From contig DDWF01000252.1 of assembly GCA_002345845.1 (NCBI GenBank), positions 1 to 64,000 of the forward strand: a stretch of DNA of 64,000 nucleotides. The letters run 5' to 3'. Below, piece after piece: positions 53,505 through 61,649 of this stretch. Both the position numbers and the translations under genes were made by a program. Position 1 is the first letter of the stretch. Each line of letters starts with the position of its first letter. The DNA comes from Betaproteobacteria bacterium UBA2293. GTDB lineage: Bacteria > Pseudomonadota > Gammaproteobacteria > Burkholderiales > Rhodocyclaceae. The notes below the pieces were generated by a model. That model saw only the letters and a program-made list of their open reading frames with translations, was not told the DNA's origin and ran no database searches.

Positions 53505-54449
53505 TCAGTCGTGTTGGTGGGCGCAGCCGTGGGGGTGCTGATGCCCATGGCCGTGGTGGTTGTGAGCGTGGTGCTCGTGGCCATGCGCGCAGCCAGCACT
53601 CGGGCCGGCGATGGCGGTATGGCTGTGATCGTGCAGGTGCTCGGCCTCGGCCAGCTCGCGGTATTTGCAGCCATCGCATTCGAGCATCGCGCCTTCGTTT
53701 TGCTCGCCGCCGGCCCGGCTGTCGAGCAGGGCAAAAACGCCGGGATCGAAGCCGAAGTGGGTGCCGAGCGCGAAGGCAATCTGCGGATATTGTTGCTTCA
53801 GGCGCGCGACCTGCGCCTGGATGCGTTCGATCAGCACGCCGGTGAACAGATACACCGGGACGATGGCGATCTGCATCATGCCCAGCCGAATCTGGCGCTG
53901 GACGGCGGCTTCCAGGCGCGGCCAGGTGACGCCGGTAAAGGCGAGGTCGACCAGTTCGTGTTCGTTGTCCTCGAAAATCCAGCGTGCCATCTTGGCCAGT
54001 TCGCCGTTGGCGCCGGCATCGGAGGAGCCGCGACCGAGCAGGATGACGCCGGTGGTCATCGGGTCGGGCATGGCCAGTTGTTTCATCAGGCGGTCAAGCT
54101 GGCCTTGCAGCACGGCAAAAATCTCGCGTCCCATGCCGAGATGCCGGGTGACGATGAATTGGACGCCGGGGTGACGCTCACGCGCTTCTTCCAGCGCATG
54201 CGGCAACTCCATCTTGACGTGGCCGGCGGCATTGAGGATGAAGGGGATGGCGATGACCTTGCTGGCGCCCTTGGCAGCGCGGTCCAGCCCTTCGTCGAGC
54301 AGCACCTCGGCATGCTCGATGAAGCACACTTCGATGCGCCAGTCCGGGTGCCGCTCACGCCACTGGGCGGCAAAGTTAATGGTTTCGGTGTTGCCTTCGC
54401 GGCCGCGGGAACCGTGGCCGACCAGCAGGATGGTGGTGTCATTGATCAT
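53505..54449 (-). CDS. cbiX: Sirohydrochlorin cobaltochelatase (long CbiX) with His-rich tail
   Basis: A 314-residue two-domain chelatase that inserts cobalt into sirohydrochlorin. Domain 1 starts ILLVGHGSRGREGNTETINFAAQWRE, with a catalytic His at GHG and one in IPFILNAAGHVKMELPHAL; domain 2 starts GVILLGRGSSDAGANGELAKMARWIFE. After residue 245 come Cys-rich CDGCKYRELAEAEHLHDHSHT and a tail with about 15 His (HGHEHHAHNHHGHGHQHPHG). The tail probably stores or senses metal, as in CbiX^L. It overlaps cobM by 11 bases. Confidence 0.94.
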   Translation of the reverse strand: MINDTTILLVGHGSRGREGNTETINFAAQWRERHPDWRIEVCFIEHAEVLLDEGLDRAAKGASKVIAIPFILNAAGHVKMELPHALEEARERHPGVQFIVTRHLGMGREIFAVLQGQLDRLMKQLAMPDPMTTGVILLGRGSSDAGANGELAKMARWIFEDNEHELVDLAFTGVTWPRLEAAVQRQIRLGMMQIAIVPVYLFTGVLIERIQAQVARLKQQYPQIAFALGTHFGFDPGVFALLDSRAGGEQNEGAMLECDGCKYRELAEAEHLHDHSHTAIAGPSAGCAHGHEHHAHNHHGHGHQHPHGCAHQHD

Positions 54450-55245
54450 GGGCGAGTTTTTCCTGGGCTTCCGAAGCCTTGCGGAAGCGGTGCGTGAACG
54501 TGGGGTCGTAGAGCTTGGAGCGGATCAGGTCTGGCCAGTCGGCAGCGCCCAGCGTCGGGCTGGCGACGATCATGGCCTGGCTGGCGATCTTTTCGTCTTG
54601 GCACTTGCGTTTGATGTCCTTGATCGTGCCGCGCACGATTTTTTCTTCGTTCGGCCAGCTCGCTTTCTGCACGACGAGAATCGGTGCATCCTCACTCCAG
54701 CCAGCGGCCAGCAGCGCTTCTTGCACCTTGTGCAGCAGCGTGATCGAGAGGTAGATGCACAACGTGGTCTTGTGCGCGGCCAGAGCTTCAAGCTCCTCGC
54801 CTGGCGGCATCGGCGTGCGCCCGGCAACACGGGTGAGGATCACCGTTTGCGTGACTTCCGGCAGGGTCAGCGTTTCGCCGGCTGCGGCCATCGAGGCCAT
54901 GGCCGACGATACGCCCGGCACCACGGCCCACTCGATAGCGGCGGCAGTGAGCGGGCGGGTCATCTCGATCAGCGCGCCATACAGGCCGGGGTCGCCGGTT
55001 TGCAGGCGGATGACCGTTTCGTGCTTTTGAGCAGCGCTGATCAGCCAGTCGGTCATCTCCTCCAGCGTCATGTCCTTGGAGTCGCGGATGTCGCAGCCAT
55101 CCGGCGTAAACAGCGTTGCCGCCTGATCGACCAGCGAGCCGGCAAAAAGCACGGCGCCGGCTTGCTCGAGCAGCTTGCGGCCCTTGACGGTGATCAGGTC
55201 GGGGTCACCGGGCCCGGCGCCGACAAACCAGATCTTTCCGCTCAT
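54439..55245 (-). CDS. cobM: Precorrin-4 C11-methyltransferase (CobM/CbiF)
   Basis: A 268-residue SAM-dependent methylase: GKIWFVGAGPGDPDLITVKGRKLLEQAGAVLFAGSLVD at the start, ETVIRLQTGDPGLYGALIEMTRPL, EWAVVPGVSSAMASMAAAGETLTLPEVTQTVILTRVAGRTPMP and LCIYLSITLLHKVQEALLAAGWSEDAPILVVQKASWPNE in register, all CbiF hallmarks. The start at 55245 begins the conserved sequence; the open frame upstream is noise. About 43 bases separate it from cbiO. Confidence 0.95.
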   Translation of the reverse strand: MSGKIWFVGAGPGDPDLITVKGRKLLEQAGAVLFAGSLVDQAATLFTPDGCDIRDSKDMTLEEMTDWLISAAQKHETVIRLQTGDPGLYGALIEMTRPLTAAAIEWAVVPGVSSAMASMAAAGETLTLPEVTQTVILTRVAGRTPMPPGEELEALAAHKTTLCIYLSITLLHKVQEALLAAGWSEDAPILVVQKASWPNEEKIVRGTIKDIKRKCQDEKIASQAMIVASPTLGAADWPDLIRSKLYDPTFTHRFRKASEAQEKLAHDQ

Positions 55246-55288
55246 GAGCGGGCACCTGCTGTGGTCAACCAGAAAAAACGGGCAAATT

Positions 55289-56119
55289 TCATAAAGTCTC
55301 CTGAGTGGATAGCGTGGCCAGCAGGGCGTCGAGGCTGCGTGGCACGTTGCCGCTGACCACTCCACGAGCCGCCAGCGCCCGGTGCAGGGCAACAACGCTG
55401 GGCATGGCTTGTTCGGCCTGATGCATGGCGGCGGCTTGCGCCGGTAGTTCGCTGGCCGGGAATGAAGCGATACATCGGCCCTTGGTCAGCAGGTGAATAT
55501 CGTCGGCCCAGTGGTAGGCAAAATCGGCATCGTGCGTCGACAAAACGATGGTGATGCCTTGTCCGGCCAGGCGGCCGAGCACGGTTAACAGCTCGGCTTG
55601 CATGGTCGTATCGAGTCCGGCCATCGGCTCGTCGAGCAGCAGTACATCCGGGTGCATGGCCAGCACACCGGCGATGCACACACGTTTCTTTTGACCAAAG
55701 CTCAAATGGTGCACAGGCCGGTCGGCGTAGTCGGTCATGCCCACCGCAGCGAGAGCTTCGGCGACCCGGTGGCGCACCGTTGCATCGTCCAGGCCGAGAT
55801 TGAGCGGGCCGAAGGAAACGTCCTCGACCACGCTGGCCGAGAAAAGCTGGCGGTCCGGGTTCTGAAAAACCAGTCCGACCCTCCGCCGCAAGGCGGTGAG
55901 TCCTGCCCGGCTGGTATCCAGCGGAGCACCGGCAAAGCGCAGGCTGCCGCCATGCGGCCGCAGCAGGCCATTGAAGTGCTGCAGCAGCGTTGTCTTGCCC
56001 GAGCCATTAGCGCCCAGCAAGGCATTGCGACTGCCTTGGCGGATGGCTAGCGAGCAGTCGTCCAGGCTCCGGCTGCCTTCCGCATAGTAATGACTGAGCG
56101 ACAGGGCTTCGAGCAGCAT
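55289..56119 (-). CDS. cbiO: Cobalt ECF transporter ATPase (CbiO)
   Basis: A 276-residue ABC ATPase. Walker A is LLGANGSGKTTLLQHFNGLLRPHGG (about residue 37), the Q-loop is VGLVFQNPDRQLFSASVVEDVSFGP, the signature is HHLSFGQKKRVCIAGVLAMHPDVLLLDEPMAGLD with Walker B, and the switch His is in VLSTHDADFAYHWADDI. Layout and the FSASVVEDVSFGP loop fit the CbiO/EcfA group. Its start overlaps the stop of cbiQ (TGATG). The frame upstream is not used. Confidence 0.95.
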   Translation of the reverse strand: MLLEALSLSHYYAEGSRSLDDCSLAIRQGSRNALLGANGSGKTTLLQHFNGLLRPHGGSLRFAGAPLDTSRAGLTALRRRVGLVFQNPDRQLFSASVVEDVSFGPLNLGLDDATVRHRVAEALAAVGMTDYADRPVHHLSFGQKKRVCIAGVLAMHPDVLLLDEPMAGLDTTMQAELLTVLGRLAGQGITIVLSTHDADFAYHWADDIHLLTKGRCIASFPASELPAQAAAMHQAEQAMPSVVALHRALAARGVVSGNVPRSLDALLATLSTQETL

Positions 56120-56850
56120 CAAACCGACCACCTCGCCAGCACGATCAGGATGGCGCCAGCCGCTGCAGCCAGCGCCGTTTCGCGGCCGGCATGGGTGAAA
56201 GTCGGTGTCAGAAAACGCAAGCTGCCATCCCCGTTGCGCGCCTGCGCCGCCTGATGCAGGGCATGCGCCCGCTGCCAGACCTGAATGGCCAGATTGGCCG
56301 TGATCTGGCCCAGGGAGCGCAGACTTTGCCTTGTCGTGGCATAGCCGAGACGGGCCTGCTGGGCAGTTCGTGTGTCGTTCAAGGCTTGCGTCAGCACGAA
56401 GAGCATGCGGTAGCACAGCACCATCAGGTCTAGGATGACCTCGGGGCAGCGCAGGCGGCGAAGCAGGGCAATCAGGTCGGAAAGCGGCGTGGTCAGCACC
56501 AGCCCCAGCAAGGCGGCTAGCGCTGCCAGTGAGCGGCCGGCCAGTGCGGCAACCCGGGGCTGGGCCTCCGGCGCCCAGCGCCAGATCAAATCGGCGTCGA
56601 CCGCGATCAGCAAGCTCAGGCAGGACAGCGCCAAAAAGCCGGTGGCTGGCGCTGCAACCCGGATAAATAGCCGGCCCGACACCCCGGCGCCGAAGCAGGT
56701 AATCAGGGCCGAAAGCACGGCTACCTGCAAGGCAGCGCTCGGCGTGACGGCCGCAAAGGCCGCGATCAGTCCGGCCAGAGCAAAGCAGGCCTTGGCTTCA
56801 GGGCTTACCTGGCGCCAGCGGTTGCTATAGGCCGCTTGCTCAATCAGCAT
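56119..56850 (-). CDS. cbiQ: Cobalt ECF transporter transmembrane protein (CbiQ)
   Basis: A 243-residue membrane protein with about five hydrophobic helices. It has [29 protein letters not shown] at the start, typical of CbiQ, and the coupling-helix type motifs LRSLGQITANLAIQVWQRAHALHQAAQARNG. It is the scaffold that transmits ATPase movement to the substrate binder CbiM. The 56850 start overlaps the end of cbiN by 11 bases. Confidence 0.93.
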   Translation of the reverse strand: MLIEQAAYSNRWRQVSPEAKACFALAGLIAAFAAVTPSAALQVAVLSALITCFGAGVSGRLFIRVAAPATGFLALSCLSLLIAVDADLIWRWAPEAQPRVAALAGRSLAALAALLGLVLTTPLSDLIALLRRLRCPEVILDLMVLCYRMLFVLTQALNDTRTAQQARLGYATTRQSLRSLGQITANLAIQVWQRAHALHQAAQARNGDGSLRFLTPTFTHAGRETALAAAAGAILIVLARWSV

Positions 56851-57190
56851 GGGGGTCTTTGTTCCGGCTTTCGCGGCGCAACTTGTCCCGGGTGACTGCG
56901 CTGCCCAGCCAGTAGCCGATGACGCCGGCACCGATGGCCGCCTGCAGGGCGAACAGCAGCGAGGCAATTTCGCTGCTGGCCGGTTCCATCAAGGGGGCAA
57001 ACCAGGGTTTGTAGTCGGGTGCGACGTCGCCAATCGCCTTTTGCGCCTTGTCGTCAGATCCCCGGAAAATTTCGGCTGGCTGGCCGTCAGGTGCGTTGCT
57101 TGTGCCGATGCCGAGACGGGGTACCAGCCACAACGGCAGCACGGTTAACAGCACAACGGCAGCTAGAATCCACCAGTTCTGCTTTTTCAT
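56840..57190 (-). CDS. cbiN: Cobalt transport protein (CbiN)
   Basis: A 116-residue protein with an N-terminal helix (residues 7-25), a periplasmic section containing [55 protein letters not shown] in register and a second helix. This is the CbiN pattern, which supports CbiM loading with cobalt. It overlaps cbiM by four bases and cbiQ by 11. Confidence 0.93.
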   Translation of the reverse strand: MKKQNWWILAAVVLLTVLPLWLVPRLGIGTSNAPDGQPAEIFRGSDDKAQKAIGDVAPDYKPWFAPLMEPASSEIASLLFALQAAIGAGVIGYWLGSAVTRDKLRRESRNKDPHAD

Positions 57191-57864
57191 ACGCGGGCCT
57201 CACGTCGGGCAAAGATCGGCAAGCCTTTCAATTCCTTGGCATTGAAGCGCGCCAGGGTATTGACCACCAAGACGGTCAGCAGCCCTTCGCTGATCGCCAG
57301 CGGAATCTGGGTGATGGCAAAAATGCCGCCAAACTTGGCCAGCGAGGCGACAAAGCCGCCGGCACGATCAGGAAAGGCCCAGGCCAGCTGAATCGAGGTA
57401 GTCAGATAGGTCGCCAGGTCGCCCAGGCAGGCCGCCGTGAAGACGCATCCCGCCAACGGCAGGCCGCAGCGGCGGCCCAGGCGAAAAAGCGCGGCCGCCA
57501 CGAAAGGGCCGACGATTGCCATCGAAAAAAGATTGGCACCGAGCGTGGTCAGCCCGCCGTGAGCCAGCAGCAGGGCCTGAAATAACAGGACAACCAGGCC
57601 AACCGGAACCATCGCCACCGGCCCGAAGAGCAGGGCGCCGAGCCCGACGCCGGTCGGATGCGAACAACTGCCGGTGACCGATGGTAGTTTCAGGGCGGAG
57701 AGGACGAAAGCGAAAGCAGCGGCCACGCCGAGCAACATGCGTTGTTCCGGCTGCGCTTGCAGGCGACGACGTACCGAAGAAACACCCCAGGCGACAAACG
57801 GCGCCGAGGCCAGCGTCCAGCCGAGCGCGTGCTCAACTGGAAGAAAACCTTCCATGATATGCAT
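57187..57864 (-). CDS. cbiM: Cobalt ECF transporter substrate-binding membrane protein (CbiM)
   Basis: A 225-residue membrane protein. The metal-binding N-terminus [16 protein letters not shown], where the free Met and the His at position 2 bind metal, is intact, followed by [24 protein letters not shown] with the second conserved His, and five to six helices. The start at 57864 is required for that N-terminal metal site; upstream in-frame codons are ignored. It is the first gene of the operon and lies 127 bases after a cobalamin riboswitch. Confidence 0.95.
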   Translation of the reverse strand: MHIMEGFLPVEHALGWTLASAPFVAWGVSSVRRRLQAQPEQRMLLGVAAAFAFVLSALKLPSVTGSCSHPTGVGLGALLFGPVAMVPVGLVVLLFQALLLAHGGLTTLGANLFSMAIVGPFVAAALFRLGRRCGLPLAGCVFTAACLGDLATYLTTSIQLAWAFPDRAGGFVASLAKFGGIFAITQIPLAISEGLLTVLVVNTLARFNAKELKGLPIFARREARV

Positions 57865-57990
57865 GACTTCATCCCCGAAGCATTTAAAAACACCGGGGAA
57901 ACCAGTCACGGATCAATGAAAGCGCCCCATGGTGAATCCATGGGTCGTGTCAATAACCGCTCCCGTCACCCCGGAGAATGGCATTACGTG

Positions 57991-58168
57991 CTTTCAGGTC
58001 GGTCTTCTGGCTTACCTTCATCCTTCTCTGCGCCTTCCCGTGCGAACACAGTGGCAAATGCAGAGTCGTCAGGCCTACAGCAGCGGGGGCTGCGCCGGAA
58101 TTACTACTTTCGTAGTGCACCGGCTTCCCGTTTAAATCCGCCAATAAATATTTTAGTGGCGGATACCC
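57991..58168 (-). promoter_or_regulatory. Cobalamin riboswitch upstream of cbiM operon
   Basis: On the minus strand the order is ATCCGCC with its complement GGCGGAT, AAACGGGAAGCCGGTG, GCAGCCCCCGC, GCCACTG, GGGAAGGC and AAGCCAGAAGACCGACC, the core elements of AdoCbl riboswitches. The closing P1 stem is less clear than in the other copy. It should switch off cobalt import and corrin synthesis when cobalamin is sufficient. Confidence 0.93.
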
Positions 58169-58540
58169 AATAGCAATGTTGATTCTAGCATCGAATCGCG
58201 CCGAATATTTTGATATTACTTCCTGGTATTAGCAATACGGGAGAGGACTTTGGGGGTTACATCTTGGCGGTTCGTTTGATCTAGCGACTTTGGAAGCGTG
58301 GGGCAGTTCAGATTACGGATCACCACATTTCTCTTGTCCGATCTGCAAAACCCATTTTATTGCTTTTGACGGGTGAATCGACCCGGATTTCGTAGCCACT
58401 GTGGAGTCTGTTTGGCGTCCAAAACCAGCCGCTCAGTATGTAGGAGCTGAAAGGCAGCAATGGCCGAGTTGCTGGCGTTGGCTTCCCGACAGGTTTCAGT
58501 GAGGCAAACGGTCGCGCAAATGGCTCCTCTGCTAAATAGA
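58169..58540. other. 372-base gap between cobalamin operon and element genes
   Basis: AT-richer sequence without a convincing gene. The promoter of the cbiM operon must lie at its left side. It contains the right-hand junction between cobalamin cargo and conjugative-element backbone, but no direct or inverted repeat bordering the cargo was identified. Confidence 0.5.
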
Positions 58541-58831
58541 CTACCGTCCGCAGCTATCTATCACCCGTTCCCGCAATTCCTTCCCGGCCTTGAAGGCGGG
58601 AACCCATTTTGCCGGTACCGCTACAGGTTCACCTGTTTTTGGATTACGTGCCTGGCGGGGCGTGCGGTGGTTCAGGTAGAAAACGCCGAACCCGCGAATC
58701 TCAACCCGGTCACCGTGAACCAGCGCCGCGTGGATGGCCCCAAGAATCTCTGTCACCGCCATTTCAGCATCCTTCTGCACCAGTTGTGGAAAGCGTTCGG
58801 CGAGTTGGGCGATGAGTTCGGAGCGGGTCAT
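58541..58831 (-). CDS. Integration host factor / HU family protein (IHF-beta-like)
   Basis: A 96-residue DNA-bending protein: [90 protein letters not shown] in register. The arm carries the RNPKTGE and the proline used for intercalation. The start MTRSELI matches IHF beta. Because it lies beside element genes, it may be an element copy supplying its own host factor for integration or transfer; a chromosomal ihfB would normally sit beside rpsA. Confidence 0.9.
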   Translation of the reverse strand: MTRSELIAQLAERFPQLVQKDAEMAVTEILGAIHAALVHGDRVEIRGFGVFYLNHRTPRQARNPKTGEPVAVPAKWVPAFKAGKELRERVIDSCGR

Positions 58832-58969
58832 GGCGATATTTTAAGACTGAGATGACCGTCGGCCAAGAGGATGCTTTTGCCGGGAGTGTTTCCGTTGGGG
58901 TTGAAACGAAGGGAAGTCGCGAGAGCATGAATTGTCGAAATATCCCGACTTTCATGGAGGAGCGCCGTC

Positions 58970-60292
58970 ATGGTCCATCTCAACCCACATCCAGCGGTTG
59001 CCGTACCGGGTGGCGGCATCACACCAACCCTGCTCGGGCAAAGCCCCGCCCGTATTCCGACCGGCGGCAAAATCCGCGCCGGTATCAAGGTGCTGACGAA
59101 GAAAGCCGCCGAGCAGCCCAAGGCCAAGGCCATCTACGATCAGGGCGTAGCCGCTGGCCAGTCCTTCGAGCAGATCGAACGCGCTATTACCGAGGTGCTA
59201 CCCGCCCTCAAAACGCCATTGATACCGCGTAATGTGCCGTGGTTTTCGGTGCGGGGCCAGGATTTCCCCAATCCCGAAATCGCTGCGCAAATTCTGGCGG
59301 CCTACAGCGAAGACCGGGGTGAGGGGCGGCACCTGTACCGCTTTCCCGTGGTATTTCCTTCCGACTACTGGCAGACCGTGATGCCGCACGAGTTGGCGGC
59401 CTGGGGAATGCACGACAAGCACTACTGGTCGCAATACTCGGCTGATGGTCGGGTGCGCCACTGCATGTGCCATGCGCCGGTGCCGGTGGACGATACGGGG
59501 CGGCGCACGATTCGTCTCTTCGGTGGGCGCAAGACAATGGTCCGCGAGGAGAACAATGGCCTGTGCGAACCGGAGGCCTGCCGCGAATATCAAGCGCGTC
59601 AGTGCAACCTGACCGGGCGTTTCCTGTTTTTCATACCCGGCATCCGCTCGATCAGCGCCTTTGAACTGCACACCAACAGTTTTTACGCGATGAATGCGGC
59701 GATCCAGAAGTTCGAGACGGTGGGCTTTTTGCGCGGCGGACGTATCTCCGGTTTCCTGGATCGGCAACGCACGCCTTTCTACCTGACCAAGAGACTTATG
59801 GAGGTAGCTCATATCGACGAACAGGGCAGGGCAGTACGCGTACCGCAGTGGATCATCGATCTCGAGGCGCCGGTGGATGTCACCGCTTTGCTGCGCGAGA
59901 ACGAGGACACCGAGACGGCCGTGGTGCAGGCACAACTGGCGACGCAGGTGCTGCAAGGTAGTACGGGCGAGTCCTTTGCCGAGCCCGTGCAATCTGCTGA
60001 GAGCGAGGTCCGGTCATCCCCAATGGTCGATGTCTCGTCTGTCGACGAGCCGTTGCTCCAGAGCGGGCATCCCAGTTTCGAGCAACTGATGGCGCGGGTG
60101 CTGGCTTATGACATCCTGCCTGAGCAGTACCGGGCCTACGCCGACCGGCGCTGGGGAGCGGGCTGGAAGATCAACCCACATGGCCGTGCCCAGGCCTGGA
60201 ATGAACTGGAGCGCTACGGCAACGATCCGCAGGGCTACCGTGACAAGATCGAGAGCGAAATGCAGTTGGTGTCCCGAGGGAGAACGGCATGA
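58970..60292 (+). CDS. Conjugative element hydrolase/metal-binding-like protein
   Basis: A 440-residue protein. Its middle region contains FSVRGQDFPNPEIAAQILAAYSEDRGEGRHLYRFPVVFPSDYW, then a Cys set RHCMCHAPV, GLCEPEACREYQARQCNLTGRFLFFIPGIRSISAFELHTNSFYAM in register, which resembles phage gp3-like recombination-directionality-factor proteins. It could be a metal-binding DNA protein. The C-terminal 80 residues have a helical MARVLAYDILPEQYRAYADRRWG. GGAGG precedes the start, and its stop overlaps the next start. The family name comes from the Cys pattern and context; function unproven. Confidence 0.65.
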   Translation: MVHLNPHPAVAVPGGGITPTLLGQSPARIPTGGKIRAGIKVLTKKAAEQPKAKAIYDQGVAAGQSFEQIERAITEVLPALKTPLIPRNVPWFSVRGQDFPNPEIAAQILAAYSEDRGEGRHLYRFPVVFPSDYWQTVMPHELAAWGMHDKHYWSQYSADGRVRHCMCHAPVPVDDTGRRTIRLFGGRKTMVREENNGLCEPEACREYQARQCNLTGRFLFFIPGIRSISAFELHTNSFYAMNAAIQKFETVGFLRGGRISGFLDRQRTPFYLTKRLMEVAHIDEQGRAVRVPQWIIDLEAPVDVTALLRENEDTETAVVQAQLATQVLQGSTGESFAEPVQSAESEVRSSPMVDVSSVDEPLLQSGHPSFEQLMARVLAYDILPEQYRAYADRRWGAGWKINPHGRAQAWNELERYGNDPQGYRDKIESEMQLVSRGRTA

Positions 60293-61584
60293 TCCGCATC
60301 GCGCATTTCTCCGATTTGCACTACGGCACCAAAAATCGGATGGAGGCGGATCGCTGCTTTGGCGCCGCCATCGATCGGGCCATTGCCCTGGGGATAGAAG
60401 CAGCGGTGCTGTCAGGTGATGCCACCGACCATGCGCTGGACTTGCACGCGCCGGCCGCCGAACGATTGTTCGCCCAAGTGCGGCGACTGGCCGACCATTG
60501 CCCGGTGTTGATGTTGCAGGGCACGTTTTCGCATGAGCCGCCCGGTACGCTGGCGATCTTCAAGCTGCTGGGCGGCCGCTATCCAGTGCATGTAGCCGAG
60601 CGTATTGAACAAGTGGCACTCACCGCCCAGGGGCAATGGCTGGTTTCGACGGGCTGGTGCTTCGATCAACTGCCGGCCGGTGCCCGTGCCTTGTTCTCCT
60701 GCGTGCCGACGGTGAACAAGGCGGCGGTTGCCGCAGCAGTCGGTGCGGCGGATGCGGCACAGGCGGTTGGCGAGCATCTGGCCATCCTGTTGCGTGGTTT
60801 TGTGCCGACCAATCGGGCGGCGCGGTTGCAAGGCCTGCCCAGCATCGGCGTCTCGCACGGTACCGTATTCGGCTGCCTGAGCGAGCACGACGTGCCAATG
60901 GCGGGTTTCGATCATGAATTCACCACCGGGGCGCTGTTCGCCGCTGAGACGCAGGCCTTCATGCTTGGCCATATCCATCGTCATCAGTTCTGGGAGCAGG
61001 AGGGCAGGGCCGGGCGGCAGTGCATTGCCTATCCCGGTTCCATCGGCCGTTTTCACTACGGCGAGGAAGGCGAAAAGGGGTTTCTGGTGTGGGAAGTCGA
61101 TGCCGATCAGGCGCGCTTTGCACTGGAGGCGACGCCGGCACGCCGAACGGTCGACGTTGTGTTCGACGGCAAACCAGACCTCGACGCGCTCCGCGCTGCC
61201 GTCGCCCAACAGGACATCGCCGGTGCCTTCGTGCGCGTGCGCTGGACGGTTGCCGATGAAGACCGTCATGAAGTCGACCGTAGCGCAATTGAGCGCTTGC
61301 TGGAGAGCGCCGCGGAAACCAAGTTGGAGGGACGCATCGTGCCGGTGGTGCGAACCAGGGCGGCAGGAATTTCGCAGTTGGCACATCTGGCCGACAAGGT
61401 GCGGGTCTGGGCGCAGGTAACCGAGGCCAGGGTGGAACCGTTGCTCGCCTGCCTCCAGACTCTTTCCGGTCAGGAGCCCGAAGCCATAGTCGAGCATGTG
61501 TTACGGGGCCAGGAGATTCCCTGTGGCGAGAGCAGCGCCATGGTCGAGCCAATGACCGATATTGAGCCCGTGTCGCTGTTCTGA
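60289..61584 (+). CDS. SbcD-like DNA exonuclease (metallophosphoesterase)
   Basis: A 431-residue calcineurin-type phosphoesterase. It has IAHFSDLHYGTKN at residues 3-15, SGDATDHALDLHAPAAERLF, a variant third motif LQGTFSHEPPGT where GNHD is usual, and LGHIHRHQFWEQ with GHxH near residue 226. SbcD forms a nuclease with the SbcC ATPase and opens hairpins or blocked ends. The pairing with an SbcC-like gene 65 bases downstream fits. It overlaps the preceding gene by four bases. The changed third motif may alter metal binding. Confidence 0.82.
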   Translation: MIRIAHFSDLHYGTKNRMEADRCFGAAIDRAIALGIEAAVLSGDATDHALDLHAPAAERLFAQVRRLADHCPVLMLQGTFSHEPPGTLAIFKLLGGRYPVHVAERIEQVALTAQGQWLVSTGWCFDQLPAGARALFSCVPTVNKAAVAAAVGAADAAQAVGEHLAILLRGFVPTNRAARLQGLPSIGVSHGTVFGCLSEHDVPMAGFDHEFTTGALFAAETQAFMLGHIHRHQFWEQEGRAGRQCIAYPGSIGRFHYGEEGEKGFLVWEVDADQARFALEATPARRTVDVVFDGKPDLDALRAAVAQQDIAGAFVRVRWTVADEDRHEVDRSAIERLLESAAETKLEGRIVPVVRTRAAGISQLAHLADKVRVWAQVTEARVEPLLACLQTLSGQEPEAIVEHVLRGQEIPCGESSAMVEPMTDIEPVSLF

Positions 61585-61649
61585 CCTGAGCAGCTTGCCG
61601 ATCTTTGTCTGTATCGCAGACTGTTCTGGTGACCTAGTTGGAGTCCATT

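Noticed and set aside
53085..54497. 470-codon plus-strand open frame
   Set aside because: Antisense to cbiC and cbiX; composition is typical of a shadow frame.
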